DNA of 64,000 nt, from the NCBI GenBank assembly GCA_021397835.1, contig JAJFZO010000742.1, positions 505,001 through 569,000 on the forward strand, in the 5' to 3' direction. This DNA comes from Moringa oleifera. Lineage: Eukaryota > Streptophyta > Magnoliopsida > Brassicales > Moringaceae. The notes below the pieces were generated by a model. It saw nothing but the letters and a program-made list of their open reading frames with translations. It ran no database searches and was not told the DNA's origin. The translations under genes were made by a program, and so were the position numbers. This document shows, one piece after another, positions 11,100 through 23,530 of the stretch. Numbering within the stretch: the first letter of the stretch is position 1; every line of letters starts with the position of its first letter.

Positions 11100-13440
11100 T
11101 GTTGTTTCACCTAATGCTCAAAGTTATTGGGATTGGTGATTTCTTTTGATGTTGCCACGGTATTAAAGGCCACAACAGCATAGGCTTGGGCGGTGTGCCT
11201 GTTTGATTAAATTTTTTTTAGTAATATTATTTTTTAATAAATATTATTTAAAACTTTAAATTTTATATTTTTTTAATTAAATTTTTAATTTTAAAAAGTA
11301 TCTAAACAAATTTTAATATTTAAATTTTATTAAAATTAAATCTCATTAAAAAATTTAAATATTAAAAATATTTAAATTAAAAATATTTTATAACGAATTT
11401 TGACTTATAATTTTTTAAAGATGTAATAAAATATTTAAACTATAATCATAAAAATGTTTAAAATTTTTTTAAGTACTGAAAATATTTTTCTTAAAAAATT
11501 TGAAGAATAAAATTAAAATAAAGTGTAAAATCTATTTGAAAAATTTTTAGTCAGTTTTAATAATAAAAAAATTATTAATTTTTCATAATTATTTTGAGTG
11601 AAGGTTTAATTTGAAAAAAATCAATAAATTAGATTACGTTTCGATACATTTTGAAATTTAGTGTTTTATTGAAAAGAGAAGGTTAAACTCAAGATTTTAA
11701 ATAATATTTATCTTATTTTTTTTGTATTTTTATAAATAATGTTAAATATTATCTTCTAAATATTGTTTATGATTTGAATTGAATTATTTTAGGAACTCTA
11801 CTGGGTTTATAAAAGGGATAACTCTGAAACACAAATAAATATTTAGTTTTCAAATGGATATTAATAAAACAATGCAAAGATACATGTGACTTTTACACAG
11901 TTTAAGACAAATATCTAGTTCACATTGAATAGAAACTTCCGGTTTGAAGGCATCTCACAAGGAATTCTAAATGAATCTTTAGATGATGGTTCTAATGAAA
12001 AGGGTATTAGGAGATTTTTTTTCCATTGGTTATGATAGGATATGTCTAAAAATTTGGGTTGATTAATTTTTTAGGCCATGTTGTTTTTGGTTGACTTGAG
12101 ATTATGATACCTTAATATTCGGGCTGAGATAAATAGTAAGGCTGATGGAAAGAGCCCAATTTATTTAAAAAATTTCTGAGTCTATTACCAATGGGTTCGG
12201 TGCTATTATTTTTTGGTGGTTGAATTGAGCTACATGCCATGAGAATATTAATTAATTTAATTTTTTTATAGATAATATAATTTTTTTAAAATAAATAAAA
12301 TACAAAATACATGTATGTCACATATCCTTATAGATATATGTAGTTAATTTATCTTAAATTTTAACTAAAAAAATGTTGTGCATGAAAGCCTTTCACAGAA
12401 CTTATATAAATTAAATTGCTAGTATTTTGTTTTATAGACCTTATGTGATTTTACCATTATCTGTTATCATCTTCCATCATTGGAACTACTAGCTAGTGGC
12501 GCCCGCCCTGGATATTCTTTTCATCCTCTATCAGTACCTTCCAGCTTATTACTTACCTCCTTCTAGAATTCTGAGTCTTTTTGGCTGGTTTGTTGATTTA
12601 TTATTTGTAAATTTTTTTAAAATCTATTTTAACTTTTATTAAAAATATAAAAATTAATAATAATATAAAAAATAATAAATATCATTTCAAATTTTGAGTT
12701 TTACTTTTTAATCAAACATTAACTTTTAAAATTTATTAAAAATTATTTATTTATAAAATTTAATTCAAATTAAATCTTAATAATTTTAAAGCGATTGTAA
12801 AAAATGGATAGTATTTTAATATTTGAAATATCTAAATAATTACTTAAATAAATTTGACATTATATTTTATTTTTATTTTTCAAAATTAAATGATTTTTCA
12901 CTAATAAAATACTTTTATGAATTTTTTTAAAATTTTAATAGTACAATTTAAAAAATTATATCATATGATGGTAATTTAAATATTTTTAAATATATAAAAA
13001 TTTTCAAATAAAAATTTATTGTAAAATTTTTTAAATTTAAGTATTATAAATATTTAAATAAGATTAAACTTTATTTAATTAATAAATTAATGCTTGTTTG
13101 AAAAAGTTTTTAAAAAATTAAAATTTATTTAAAAATTAATAAAAGTTTAAATTTTAGATAAGATTTATCTTACTAAATAATAATTAAAAAAAAACTATGA
13201 AGATGCATTTTATGAATATATATAGAGAAAGATGCAATTGATGATTGTATAGATATTTCCATCTTTTTATCAGTTATTTAGGGGCTCTCCAATTAAAAAT
13301 GTATATTTTTTAATGAAACATTATAAGTTTTAATAGCAATACTTTAGAGAGTAAAAAAATTGGATAATGGAAGCATGAGGAAGAAAAATATTGTTTCCTT
13401 TTCAATTGGTAGCGTTGTACTTAAGCAGAAAGTCTACAGT
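11100..13440. other. AT-rich non-coding DNA
   Basis: No supportable gene. Mostly A/T runs. A short less AT-rich patch at 12490-12590 (GGCGCCCGCCCTGG) has no long frame, and I see no repeat relationship to the rest of the window. Confidence 0.5.
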
Positions 13441-13454
13441 CCTTCAAACTGCTT

Positions 13455-13463
13455 CTATATAAG
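13455..13463 (+). promoter_or_regulatory. TATA box of the 13.5 kb gene
   Basis: CTATATAAG, 74 bp before the ATG. The 5' leader downstream contains GGTCACTGAAT at 13491, a sequence shared with the leader of the opposing gene at 14114-14695. Confidence 0.6.
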
Positions 13464-13528
13464 AAGCATGCAAGTTGTCATAAGCTACACAGGTCACTGA
13501 ATCGAACCCTTGAAACAAGGGTTTCATA

Positions 13529-13897
13529 ATGACGAGCTATCGGGAACAGCTGCGCACGTGGAATAAACGTTTGAAGGAAGAAATTATGTGGTACGAAGAG
13601 CTAAATAGAATCAAAGACGCTGAAATCAAGGTAGAACGATTACGCTACAAAATTGCAATACAGAAGGCGCAGCAAATCAACAGGAAATCACATGGAGGAA
13701 CTGTTTTCAAGAGCACTCAGCAGAACATCAGCATCAGCAGCAGCAGTGTTTTCAATAGCAGTGGTCCTACTGAGGCCCAACACAACATCAGTGGACCTAG
13801 CAACCAAATTGTTGATGGCATCAATGGATATGTGAATATTATGAGCTACAGAGTTGAACAGAATAACTATTATCTTATAAACCACCAGCCTCATTGA
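13529..13897 (+). CDS. Small coiled-coil protein of an unrecognised repeat family (122 aa)
   Basis: Complete 122-residue frame with a plausible plant gene layout: TATA box at 13455, ATG at 13529, stop at 13897, AATAAA at 13956. Residues about 4-50 are charged and probably helical/coiled coil (YREQLRTWNKRLKEE...RLRYKI). Residues about 56-102 are Ser/Asn-rich and include one copy of a ~32-residue unit ending AQHNISGPSNQIVDGING. The same unit occurs twice in tandem in the neighbouring minus-strand gene. No signal peptide or membrane segment. I do not recognise the family and assign no function. A shorter frame at 13653-13835 is an overlapping shadow. Confidence 0.6.
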   Translation: MTSYREQLRTWNKRLKEEIMWYEELNRIKDAEIKVERLRYKIAIQKAQQINRKSHGGTVFKSTQQNISISSSSVFNSSGPTEAQHNISGPSNQIVDGINGYVNIMSYRVEQNNYYLINHQPH

Positions 13898-13955
13898 GTT
13901 GTAATTTACAATGTTTTCCAGCAAGTTGTAGTGCTTCAAATTTGAAGACTTTAGA

Positions 13956-13961
13956 AATAAA
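13956..13961 (+). terminator. Possible polyadenylation signal
   Basis: AATAAA, 59 bp after the stop codon of the 13.5 kb gene. The surrounding segment is conserved in the truncated relative near 10.87 kb. Confidence 0.45.
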
Positions 13962-14113
13962 ATCCTTAACCTTTGATGTTTTTAAAGCTTTTTTTTCTTT
14001 CCTACATTAATCCCCAAAAAATCAAATTCCTGATTTTGATTGAGAACAGTGGGATTAGCTGAGGTCACAAATGAAATAGCAGAAGAAATATATATAAAAT
14101 AAAAAAAAAACCT

Positions 14114-14695
14114 TCAAATTTTAAGGAGTAGATGATTGACTGGCTGGAAAAGATTGTAAATTAAAACTCCACGAGATAGGTACAATATCTGATAATAATT
14201 ATAATTTCTAACTGCGCAATTCAGATGCACAGATCCATTGATGCCATCAATGATTTGGTTCTTCTCTCCATTGATGTTGTGCTGGGCGACAATATGGCCA
14301 TTGCTACCGAAAACAATGCCTCCATCTTTGTTGCTGATGCCAACAATGATTTGGTTCTTCTCTCCGGTGATGCTGTGGTGGGCGTCAGTAAAACCATTGT
14401 TATTGGAAACACTGCCTCCATGGTCATTGTTGCTTCCATCAACTTTATGACTCCTCACCTCGTCCCACTGTCTTTGTGCCTTATTTATGCTCCGATTAAG
14501 TATCTGAAAGTGCCCTTGTTCATCAAATTTATATTTCAGCTGATAACAGACTTCAGCTTCCACCTTCCCTTCTAGTAACAAAGCTTCCAACTGCTTCTCT
14601 GGTTCCTTGCAATTGCCTCCTTCATGTTTTCTTTCCAGATACTGCTTCCGCACTCCCTGATAATGTATTACCAGTACTCTTTTTATCAGCCTCAT
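14114..14695 (-). CDS. Two-repeat paralogue of the 13.5 kb gene (193 aa)
   Basis: Complete 193-residue minus-strand frame. Residues about 1-85 are charged and probably helical (EGGNCKEPEKQLEALLLEGK). Residues 93-124 and 125-156 are two tandem copies of a 32-residue unit (96 bp apart in the DNA) with the signature GEKNQII-GI. The C-terminal tail resembles that of the 13.5 kb protein (NYNYYQI versus NNYYLI). Upstream there is a TATA box (14783-14791) and a leader with GGTCACTGAAT, both shared with the 13.5 kb gene. The two genes are therefore paralogues in inverted, tail-to-tail orientation, with about 216 bp between stops. Overlapping frames on the other strand over the repeat are shadows. Function unknown. 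Confidence 0.6.
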   Translation of the reverse strand: MRLIKRVLVIHYQGVRKQYLERKHEGGNCKEPEKQLEALLLEGKVEAEVCYQLKYKFDEQGHFQILNRSINKAQRQWDEVRSHKVDGSNNDHGGSVSNNNGFTDAHHSITGEKNQIIVGISNKDGGIVFGSNGHIVAQHNINGEKNQIIDGINGSVHLNCAVRNYNYYQILYLSRGVLIYNLFQPVNHLLLKI

Positions 14696-14782
14696 GTGTT
14701 TCTAAGGATATTTCTCTTGCTTCAATGCTTCAATTCAGTGACCTCCCTTGGTTATGTAAATCCAAGAAAACATGTCAAGCCC

Positions 14783-14791
14783 CTTATATAG
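14783..14791 (-). promoter_or_regulatory. TATA box of the 14.1 kb gene
   Basis: CTATATAAG read on the minus strand, about 90 bp upstream of the ATG at 14695. The spacing resembles that of the paired gene. Confidence 0.6.
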
Positions 14792-15399
14792 CAGCAGTTT
14801 CAAGAACTACGTATGGGAGCTTCCGCTTAATTACAACGCATTGATTATTGTTGGCAATACTAGTACGGCTTATGCTTTGCCTTTGTTTTACTGTATGTTA
14901 ATAAGTTATGCCAACTCTTGGTGACCTCATAGGCTGAAGTAAAGGAGCATCTAAAGCAAATTGGGTTAGTTACATGCATGAAGATGCTCTCATCCCATTT
15001 TCTTTATATTTTTTTATATTCTGTAAAAAAACACAAAAAAAAAAAAAAAAATTGCTCAAAGATAAGAAAGAGTCCCACATGGTCCAGGAGTTTTGTCTGG
15101 GTTAACCCATGCTAGGTGTCAACACGGGGAAGAACACAGAGAAATCAGAAATTAAAGATATAACTCACTGCACAAAAAGTTTGCTCATGGGCACAATGAA
15201 AGATAGGAAGGGAGCAGGGATGACGAGGATTAAGTAGATAAATTTTAAAAATATATAATTAATTAACCAGCTAAAACATTTAGATAAATATTAAAATAAA
15301 AATTAAACAATACATTAAAATAAAATAAATAATAATTTTTTTAATTTTAATTTAGTAGTAATTTTATTTAAAAATTTTGAATATTGAATTTTATGTTAA

Positions 15400-16260
15400 A
15401 TCTTACAATGTTAATATTGTCTAAATTTGAAGTTAATATCATTTAAAACTATAAATAAAAAATTTCAATATATTGAATTTATTTAATTTTAAAATAAATA
15501 TTAAGATTTAATTAACGAATTTCAATTTAAATATTTAATAACCCAATATTCATTCTTTTAATCATTTGAAAACATAATAATGTCTATAATAAAATGCTTA
15601 TAATTTCTTTAAATAAAATAAAAATTTTAAAAACAAGATACGAACTAATTAAAATAAAATTAAAAATAATAAAAAATTTAAAAATAAATGATTGATTTTA
15701 TTCAATTGAATAATGTGACAATCTTTTGAAAGAACCATCTTATCGTTACATAAAATTTTAATTATGATTCTATAAAACATAGTTAAGTTAAAAATAAATG
15801 CCAAAATTCTATTAATATTATAGTTTCATCAAGTAGCCATATATATAATTTCATCAACAAAAAAGTCAAAGATTAAGTTAGATTAATTGAAATTAATTAT
15901 TTCTGCTTCTATTATATAGGTTAAAATCAATCTAAAATTAGACAATATTGTTATTTTTTCGTATGATGGCTTAAAATTTAAAAATAAAAAAGTGACATAT
16001 ACTAATGATGTTAGCATATATTATGCACGTGTATGTATATATAATAATACATATGTGTTTTTACCAGATATTATTATATAAATTATGATATTATGTATAT
16101 ACATATATATTACTAAGATTAATATTAATGCAATTTGTATTTTATTTATAGTTTCAAATGAAAATTTGTTTAAAAAATTATATTTATTAAAAATTTATAT
16201 TTTTATTAAAATTTTAATATAAAATTTTCATTTATAATTTTTGTTAATATTATTTCTATT
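15400..16260. repeat. 0.9-kb AT-rich block, copy b
   Basis: Direct repeat of 9405-10310. Its right edge runs into EPRV coat-protein sequence exactly as the right edge of copy c does at 35500, so block plus EPRV form one duplicated unit. Confidence 0.75.
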
Positions 16261-16289
16261 TTTTAATTATAATGAAATAAAAAAAATAA

Positions 16290-18420
16290 AAAAAAATATA
16301 AGATTCTTCGTGTAGTTTGAAAAATATGCACAAAAAAATGACATAAATACTTTTGATGATCAGATCAATACAATAGATGAGGTAACTCGAAAATGGCATA
16401 CGACTAAAAACACAGGGATAATTGGAATGCACCATCCCTTAGAGCAAATAGAAATGCAATATCATGGTAATATAGTAGTAGCATCCCCATTTAAATAACC
16501 TAATGAACATAGAAGTCAAAATGAACGAGCCATATATAAGGATGTAATCTCAATATATCAACAAAACAACTATATTAATCAAATTTTACACACAATGACT
16601 AAGCAAGTTGATTGTATAGAAAAAAATTAGTCAATATCCAAAAGAAAAATGGGAAGTAGGAAACTCTAGTATAGGAAAAGTATTTAGTGATCTCAATAAA
16701 CCCATTTTTAAAATATATGATGTATCTAGAGACCAACTACCAACCTTGACAAAACAACATAATAGCATCCTTGAAGTAATAGAAAAGAAGCTACATGCAT
16801 TAACCATAAGTAAAGATTTAGAAAAAAGATAAGTGAAAATAATAGGAAGATGGAATACATCATCAGAAATAGAATTAAAAAAAAAAAGAAATGGGAATGT
16901 TAGAAGAATAATTTGATGAGATAATGAACTTAGAACCATTAATGATAAATAAAATCAAAAATCTCATACCAAAAATTAGTACTTATTATCCAAGACCATC
17001 CTTGCTAGATATAAGAATGGAAGATAGGTTAATACATACCCAATCTAGGTATGATGTTGATGCAATCTACGAATGGAATCTAAATGGATTAGCAGAATAT
17101 CAAATTCTCAATGTCATCCAAGAAATGACAATGGTAGTTACAACCTACAGATCAAGACCTAGAAATACTGATTAGATGATAGCCAAATTATTCATTTCAG
17201 GATTTACAAGACAGTTAAAAGACTGATGGGATAATTACCTAGCAGAAGTGAATAGAATGGAAGTATTGCAAGCAATAAAAAAGGAAAATAGTCCAAACAA
17301 AAACCAAATCAAGAAGCCAAAAGTGAGGAAAGATATGTAGAAACTGCAGTAAAAACTTTAATATTAGTAATAATAAAACATTTTATAGAAGACCCCACTG
17401 CATTCCAAGGAAGTACATCTAAAATACTCTTACATCTAACGTGTCTTAAATTATCAGACTTCAGGTGGTACAGTGATATGTTTTTAACCAAACTCTATAC
17501 TAGGACAGATAGCAATCATGCATCATGGAAGGAAATATTTATTGCAAGACTACTAAAATTATTTGTAGCAAAGCTTAGACAAAAGCTTAGGGATACATGT
17601 GGAGGAGTAATACCTTATGATTCAATATCTTAAGGGGAAATGATTAGTATAATAAACCAAGTTAGATTAACATTATGTACCGATTTAAAATTGAAATCAA
17701 AAATTAAGTTAGAAGTGTCCCAAAGTAAGGTAGAAATGGGTATGAGAAAATTAAAGCTTCTTTTGCTAAAAAGAAAAGGATTTTCCCCTAGACAAATAAA
17801 CCTTTTAGAAAACAAGAAAATAAGCTAAAAAGGTCTAATAACTTGCTAAGACAACCAAGAGGTCTAATTAAATAGGACTTATGCAAAAAATTGCAATGTA
17901 AAATAACAAATTAGTGAATTAAAAATAGTGGAGGAAATCAAATAAGAAATAATCAACATATTGGAAAACACTTCCTAAAAAGAACAAAAAGATGGCAATA
18001 ATGACATAGTTGAATCCAGTAGTTCAAAACCATTAGAGAAGATGAGTAGTGAAGGAATATGTAAGTGCAAAATGATCAATATGGTTAGTAAGAAAGAATT
18101 ACTTATAGATATTATTGAAAAAATAGAAGACCCTAACATAAAAAAGGAATATTTACTCAAATCAAAAAATATTGTCTCAGAAAGAAAGGAAAAGCAAAAT
18201 ATCAAACCTTATAATCCACAGGAAATGCTAGCACAGGAAAAAGGTAAAAAATTCTGAAGCTCAAGATTTTCAACTAAAAATCAACAAGTTAAGAAAAATA
18301 GTTAACTTATCACAAAAAGAGATTATAAAAATAAAAACTGAAATACTAACCCTCAAACTACGTCAAGAGTTGGAACTTACGAAAGGGAAAGAGATAGTGG
18401 AAGAAAGTGAAAATAAGGAT
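16290..18420 (+). pseudogene. EPRV coat-protein region
   Basis: Degenerate coat-protein-like region, parallel to 35540-37660. Readable blocks: QYHGN-VVASPFK, KDVISIYQQNN, MEDRLIHTQSRYDVDAIYEW (17011), DTCGGVIPYDSIS near 17600, then basic stretches and a short remnant resembling the GHY-x-NC end of a zinc knuckle near 17880. Broken by many stops. The IYEWN-DGL motif is typical of plant EPRV coat-protein domains. Confidence 0.65.
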
Positions 18421-18852
18421 TTTATAAATATCATAAATAAAATACAATTATAAAAATGGTACATAAATATCACTTTGATAATAAGCAATGATTTTCATCT
18501 CAATACCATAGTCCTAATAGATTCAAGAGCAGATCAAAATTACGTTCAAGAAGGATTAGTACCTGCCCAATATTATGAAAAAACAATTGAAAAATTATGT
18601 GAGGCCAATAGTGCTAGATTATAAATAAAGTATAAGCTTACCAAAGAAACAATGTGTAATGAGGGATACTACATAAAGACCTCTTTCATATTAGTCAAAG
18701 ATATTCAACAAGGATTGATATCAAGAACTCCATTTTTAACATAAGTATATCCTTTTTTAGTATATCAAAAAGGGTTGCATTCTAGAGGATTAGGACAACA
18801 TATTACTTTTAAATTCATTACCTCTTCAACAGATAAAGAGTTAAGTTTATTA
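18420..18852 (+). pseudogene. EPRV aspartic protease fragment
   Basis: Protease remnant following the coat region (LIDSRADQNYVQEG near 18510: the DSG triad reads DSR here). It stops abruptly at about 18852, where sequence changes to leader-type (AATAGGTGGTCC). The identical switch occurs at about 47049. Confidence 0.65.
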
Positions 18853-19930
18853 ATAGGTGGTCCTGGTGGTGGTCCTTTTAGTGTGATAAGAAAAGTTTTG
18901 ATATTATAATCACTTCAACTTCTAATTTGGTAAAAAAACTGTTTTTACATAGATACAGATCAGGCTTGAAAGAGACAGTTTCAACAAGTAGTAATTTAGA
19001 CAAAATATAGAAGAAGCCCATTTTAATTTTGAATACATAAAAGATTATGATACCACCATAGAACAAGATTATGATTATTACCATAGTATACCAAAAGTAG
19101 AATAAGATTTGCAAAATTAGTCAATACCTATATAAGATTATTAAAAAAAAATAGTACACCCATTAGAAAGAAGAATAGAATGGGATTCTACAACCCTAAG
19201 AGTATACAATCCATCTCCATCCTACTTAGGAATAAAATATTATGAAGCATTAAAAATTATGAATAAGTTTAGTATAGATAAAGAATCATTAAAAATAGAT
19301 TTCAATTCAGAAGAAAATAAACTAAAATGAGAATGGTTCATGAGGACATACAAAAAAGAACAGAGGCAACAAATTAAAGAAATATATTATAAGAACATAA
19401 GTATAGCACTATAAAATATAATATTCTTTCCATGGTTTAAACAATTTACGTAAAACAATAATTTAGAGTACCCCTTTAAAAACCAAGTAAGCATAATAGA
19501 AGAGGCAGCACAAAAAAGGTATATAGCCAAAAGTATAGGAAAATTAGAATGCACCCCTATTTAACACAAGTACAATCCCATGACAACCTAGATATAACAA
19601 TCCCATCTAGTGAACTTAACCAACCACTATTAAAATATTCAGCAAAATTGTATAACAACTAAACAAGTTGGTACGGTGGAAGAAACTAATCAAGATTCAC
19701 TAAAAAAATGGGAAGAAGGAAACCTTAGTATAGGAAAGGAATCCAGTAATCTTAATAAACCCATCTTTAAAATGTGTGATGTACCTAGAAACCAACCACC
19801 AACCTTAGGAACCTTTAGTTTAGAAAAATTGCTTATCAATCCCAATAAACCTATGTATGATGTTCTTAGAGAACAACTGCCAACATTAACAAAAAAGTGA
19901 TGACATAATTAAGCCTAAGAGACCTACAAA
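18853..19930 (+). pseudogene. EPRV leader tail and N-terminal polyprotein region
   Basis: Counterpart of 2890-4075 and 47050-48130, joined to a protease fragment instead of a primer site. Contains the same HPLERRIEW and SYLGIK blocks and an open stretch at 19676-19900 with two IFK(M)CDVPR / MYDVLRE repeats. Degenerate. Confidence 0.6.
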
Positions 19931-20059
19931 AAGAAAAAAAAATAATACAGACCATAAGAATAAAGAAGGAATATGTAATTACAAGATGATCAAATGATAT
20001 TACAAACAAACAATAAACAAAATGTTAAATGTCATAATTCATATAAAAGTTAACTTGAT

Positions 20060-20640
20060 CCAAAAAAATTGAAAAAACTAGCATTCAAGACCTTCAATTA
20101 GAAATCAATAAGCTTAAACGATAGATTAGTCAATTACAAAAAGAAAAATTAGGATACCTAACAAAAGAAAATGAAGAAGAGGGAAAAAAAAGATTTTATG
20201 AATAAAATACAAATACAAAAATGGTATGTCAATATAACATTAGTAGTAAATAATGATTTTCATCTTAGTACGATAGTTTTAATAGATTCAGGTGTAGACC
20301 AAAATTGTATCCAAGAAGGACTAATACCTACCCAATACTATGAAAAATCAACTAAAAAATTATGTGAAGCTAATGGTGTGAAGTTACAAATAAAGTACAA
20401 GCTTACTAAAGCAAAACTATGCAATGAAGGATATTTCATAAAAACCTTTTTCATATTAGTTAAAGATATCTAACAAGGATTAATATTAAGAACTCCTTTC
20501 CTAACACAAATATACAGCTTTTTAGTAGATCAAAAATGACTACATTCATCAAGATTAGGGCAAACTATGACTTTTAGGTTCATCATCTCACTAGTAGAAA
20601 AGGAGTTGAATCTGCTGCAAGAAAATTCTAAGATAAAAAA
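20060..20640 (+). pseudogene. EPRV aspartic protease
   Basis: Best-preserved protease of this array: open over 20171-20473, active-site region LIDSGVDQNCIQEG near 20280 (DSG present). Stops after KDI and again further on. It is preceded by a coiled-coil lysine-rich segment and followed by RT. Confidence 0.7.
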
Positions 20641-20739
20641 CAAAAAAGCTCAAATAGGATATCTTCAAAAGGAAGTGCATTATAAGAAAATAGAAGATCA
20701 ATTATAAAAATCAAAAATACAAGAAAAAATAAGGAAAAA

Positions 20740-22140
20740 AGAAAAGAAATATCAAGAAGAAGTCTACTTAGATTTACTCAATGCTTTTTGGGAACAAAAA
20801 GGACATATAGTTAGGCTACCTTACGAAAAAGATTTCTATGAACATTAAATTCTCACTAAAGCAAGACCTATTCAGATGAGTAAAGAACTTTTGAAATATT
20901 GCCAAAAAAAAAAAGAAATTCAAGAATTATTAGATAAGAATTTAATTAGGCCAACTAAATCTCCCTGGAGTTGTTCTGCATTTTATGTGTGTAAAAATGC
21001 AAAAATACAAAGAGGAATACCAAGATTAATAATTAATTACAAACCATTAAATAAAGCTTTGAAATGAATTAGGTACGCTATTCCAAACAAAAGGGATCTT
21101 ATCAATAGACTTTATAATGCATCAATATTTTCAAAATTTGATATGAAGGCAAGGTATTGGCAAATACAAATAGTAAAAAAAGATGAATATAAAACTACTT
21201 TCAACATACCCTTTGGTCATTATGAATGAAACATTATATCATTTAGATTGAAAAATGCTCCATCAGAATTTCAAAATATTATGAATGATATATGTAATCC
21301 ATATACTTCTTTTACAATAGTATATACAGATGATGTATTTGTATTCTCAGAATCAATATATTAACATTTTAAGCACCCAAGAAGTTTTCTAAACATTCTA
21401 AAAGATAATAGTTTAGTATATTAGCCAAAAAAATGAAGTTATTCCAAACATGGATAAAATTTTTAGGCTTCAAGATATTTCAAGGAATAATAATCCCTAT
21501 TACTAAAGCAATAGAATTTGCTAGTAAATTTTCTGATGAAATAAAAGATAAGACCCAATTACAAAGATTTTTAGGATACCTAAATTATGTATCAGATTTT
21601 ATCCCCCACCTCAGACAGGTAAGTAAACAATTATTTAGTAAGTTAAGAAAAAATCCTCCAAGATGGATCCCTGAAATAACAACAATAGTCAAAATATTAA
21701 AAGAAAAAGTAAAGACTTTACCTTGTTTAGGAATTCCTAATCCTAAAGCACAATTAGTAGTATAAATAGATGTATCTGATTTAAGTTATAGAGGAATCCT
21801 AATCCGGATAATACAAAATCAAGAACAAATAGTAAGGTACTATTCGGGAATGTGGTCACAAGCACAAGAAAATTATTCCACAATAAAAAAAGAAATTTTA
21901 GCAATAGTACTATGTATTTCAAAATTTTTCAAGATGATTTACATAATAAAACTTTTCTTTTAAAAATAGATTGTAAAGCTACTAAAGAAGTTTTACAAAA
22001 GGATGTTTAAAATTTGGTTTCAAAACAAATGTTTGCTATATGGCAAGCCATTTTGTTATTCTTTGATTTTACTATTGAATTTATCAAAGGAGATAGAAAT
22101 TCTATCTTTGATTTTCTAACACAAGAATTCTTATAGGGAA
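20740..22140 (+). pseudogene. EPRV reverse transcriptase-RNase H
   Basis: RT begins near 20870. The palm motif near 21330 reads VYTDDVFVF, so the YIDD of the sister copy is YTDD here. Thumb/connection is open over 21433-21765 and RNase H is readable to about 22120 (ATKEVLQKD, AIWQAIL). Several stops and a frameshift. No integrase. Confidence 0.75.
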
Positions 22141-22149
22141 GAATAGAGA

Positions 22150-22704
22150 AGGAAAAATGAGTCTTCCTAAAAAGCCACAATGCTAGATATCTTCACCCCA
22201 TACCCTTGAGTCTTATACCTTAAGAAATCCAAAAATAGGCCAATCTAGTCAGAAGAAAGAAAAAGCCCCACAACATTCCTCTTATTTTTACTCCTTTAGA
22301 ATCTACTTATACAGAAGCATTAGTAGAATCCAATAGCCCCAAGACTCCTTACTCTCTAAGACTCATTTTGTTCGAATCTTTTAGCCAAAAATCCAAAAAT
22401 CAAGATGCTCATTATATCCTTAAGAATATCCTCCTACCAATAAATTAAATGAATATCCCTACACAGATAGAAAGTGAAAATATTTCTATTCCACATCTTG
22501 TCAAAAGAACCTTTCTTCCTGGTTTTCATTATATTACAGATAATCCCCACAAAACTCAACAATTTTATGAGTTCATTTTGGTAGACATTAAGTCTGCTGA
22601 AATTACTTATACTAAGGACAAAATTGATTCGTAAAAAATTGCTTATTCAAAATGTCATATTAAGAAAGTTATTATCGAACAACAGTGAAATCAAAATCTA
22701 TTTA
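22150..22704 (+). pseudogene. EPRV downstream ORF, 5' part (split by CACTA element)
   Basis: Counterpart of 6030-6540. Open over 22449-22634 (HYITDN-HKTQQFYEF). Interrupted at 22704 by the CACTA insertion; continues at 28661. Confidence 0.65.
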
Positions 22705-23530
22705 CACTACAAGAAAACAACAAAATTCTTAAGGAAAATTTTCATGAAAAATCAAAATCGTGAAAATTTTTGAAATCTATTATGCCAATTGATACGAAAA
22801 AATTATGCAATGAGAAATTATTATTCCAACAAAAATTCCATCAAAATTTCTAACATATTATTTCTTACGAATATTGTCATAATAAAATTTGTAGGAAATT
22901 TGATAAAAAATATTCATTTATATATATTTTTTAATGTTAAGGAATTTCCAACCAAAAAGTATCATGGTAGTTTTTATATAATTTTATTAATATTAAAAAA
23001 TAATTAATTTAATTGCCATGAATAATACCATCGTAATTGTTTTAACTATATATTTAAATTTTTAAATTTAATTAAATGAAATTTATAATGCAATTGTGAT
23101 GGTATATTGTCGTGGAAATTAATTGTTACCTTTGCCATGAAAGACAAAACCATGGCAATCCATTGAAAAAATATATACTTTAATTTTTTTAATTGTTTTA
23201 AGCAATAATATTGCTATGGAATGAACTGTGGGAATGTTTACATCATTTGCCACGAAAATTTTGCATGTCAATTTTGTTAAATTAATTTTTAATTTAACAT
23301 ATTAATTTTTTTTTATTGTTTTAATCAATTGCCATGGTAGTTTTTCGTTGCAATTTTTTTGAGTGTTTGCTATGGTTTTTTTCGTGAGAATTTTGAAAAT
23401 TTTTTAATATTTGATATAGTATTTAAATAATTAACATAAAAAATTTATAATAATCATTTATAATAATTTGTCATGGATGACAATTTTTTTATTTGTCACA
23501 GTTTTTTTCGTAGCAATCATTGACTGAATT
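22705..23530 (+). repeat. CACTA-1 5' terminal and subterminal region
   Basis: Scattered TTGCCA(C/T)G and CCATGGCAA-type motifs in both orientations, for example near 22995-23030, 23130-23160, 23250 and 23325. In En/Spm, short subterminal motifs of this kind bind the TNPA protein; by analogy these are transposition-protein sites. Confidence 0.65.

Noticed and set aside
9405..16260. LTR retrotransposon with ~0.9-kb LTRs
   Set aside because: No primer-binding site after the left copy, no polypurine tract before the right copy, no gag/pol inside, no clear TG...CA ends.
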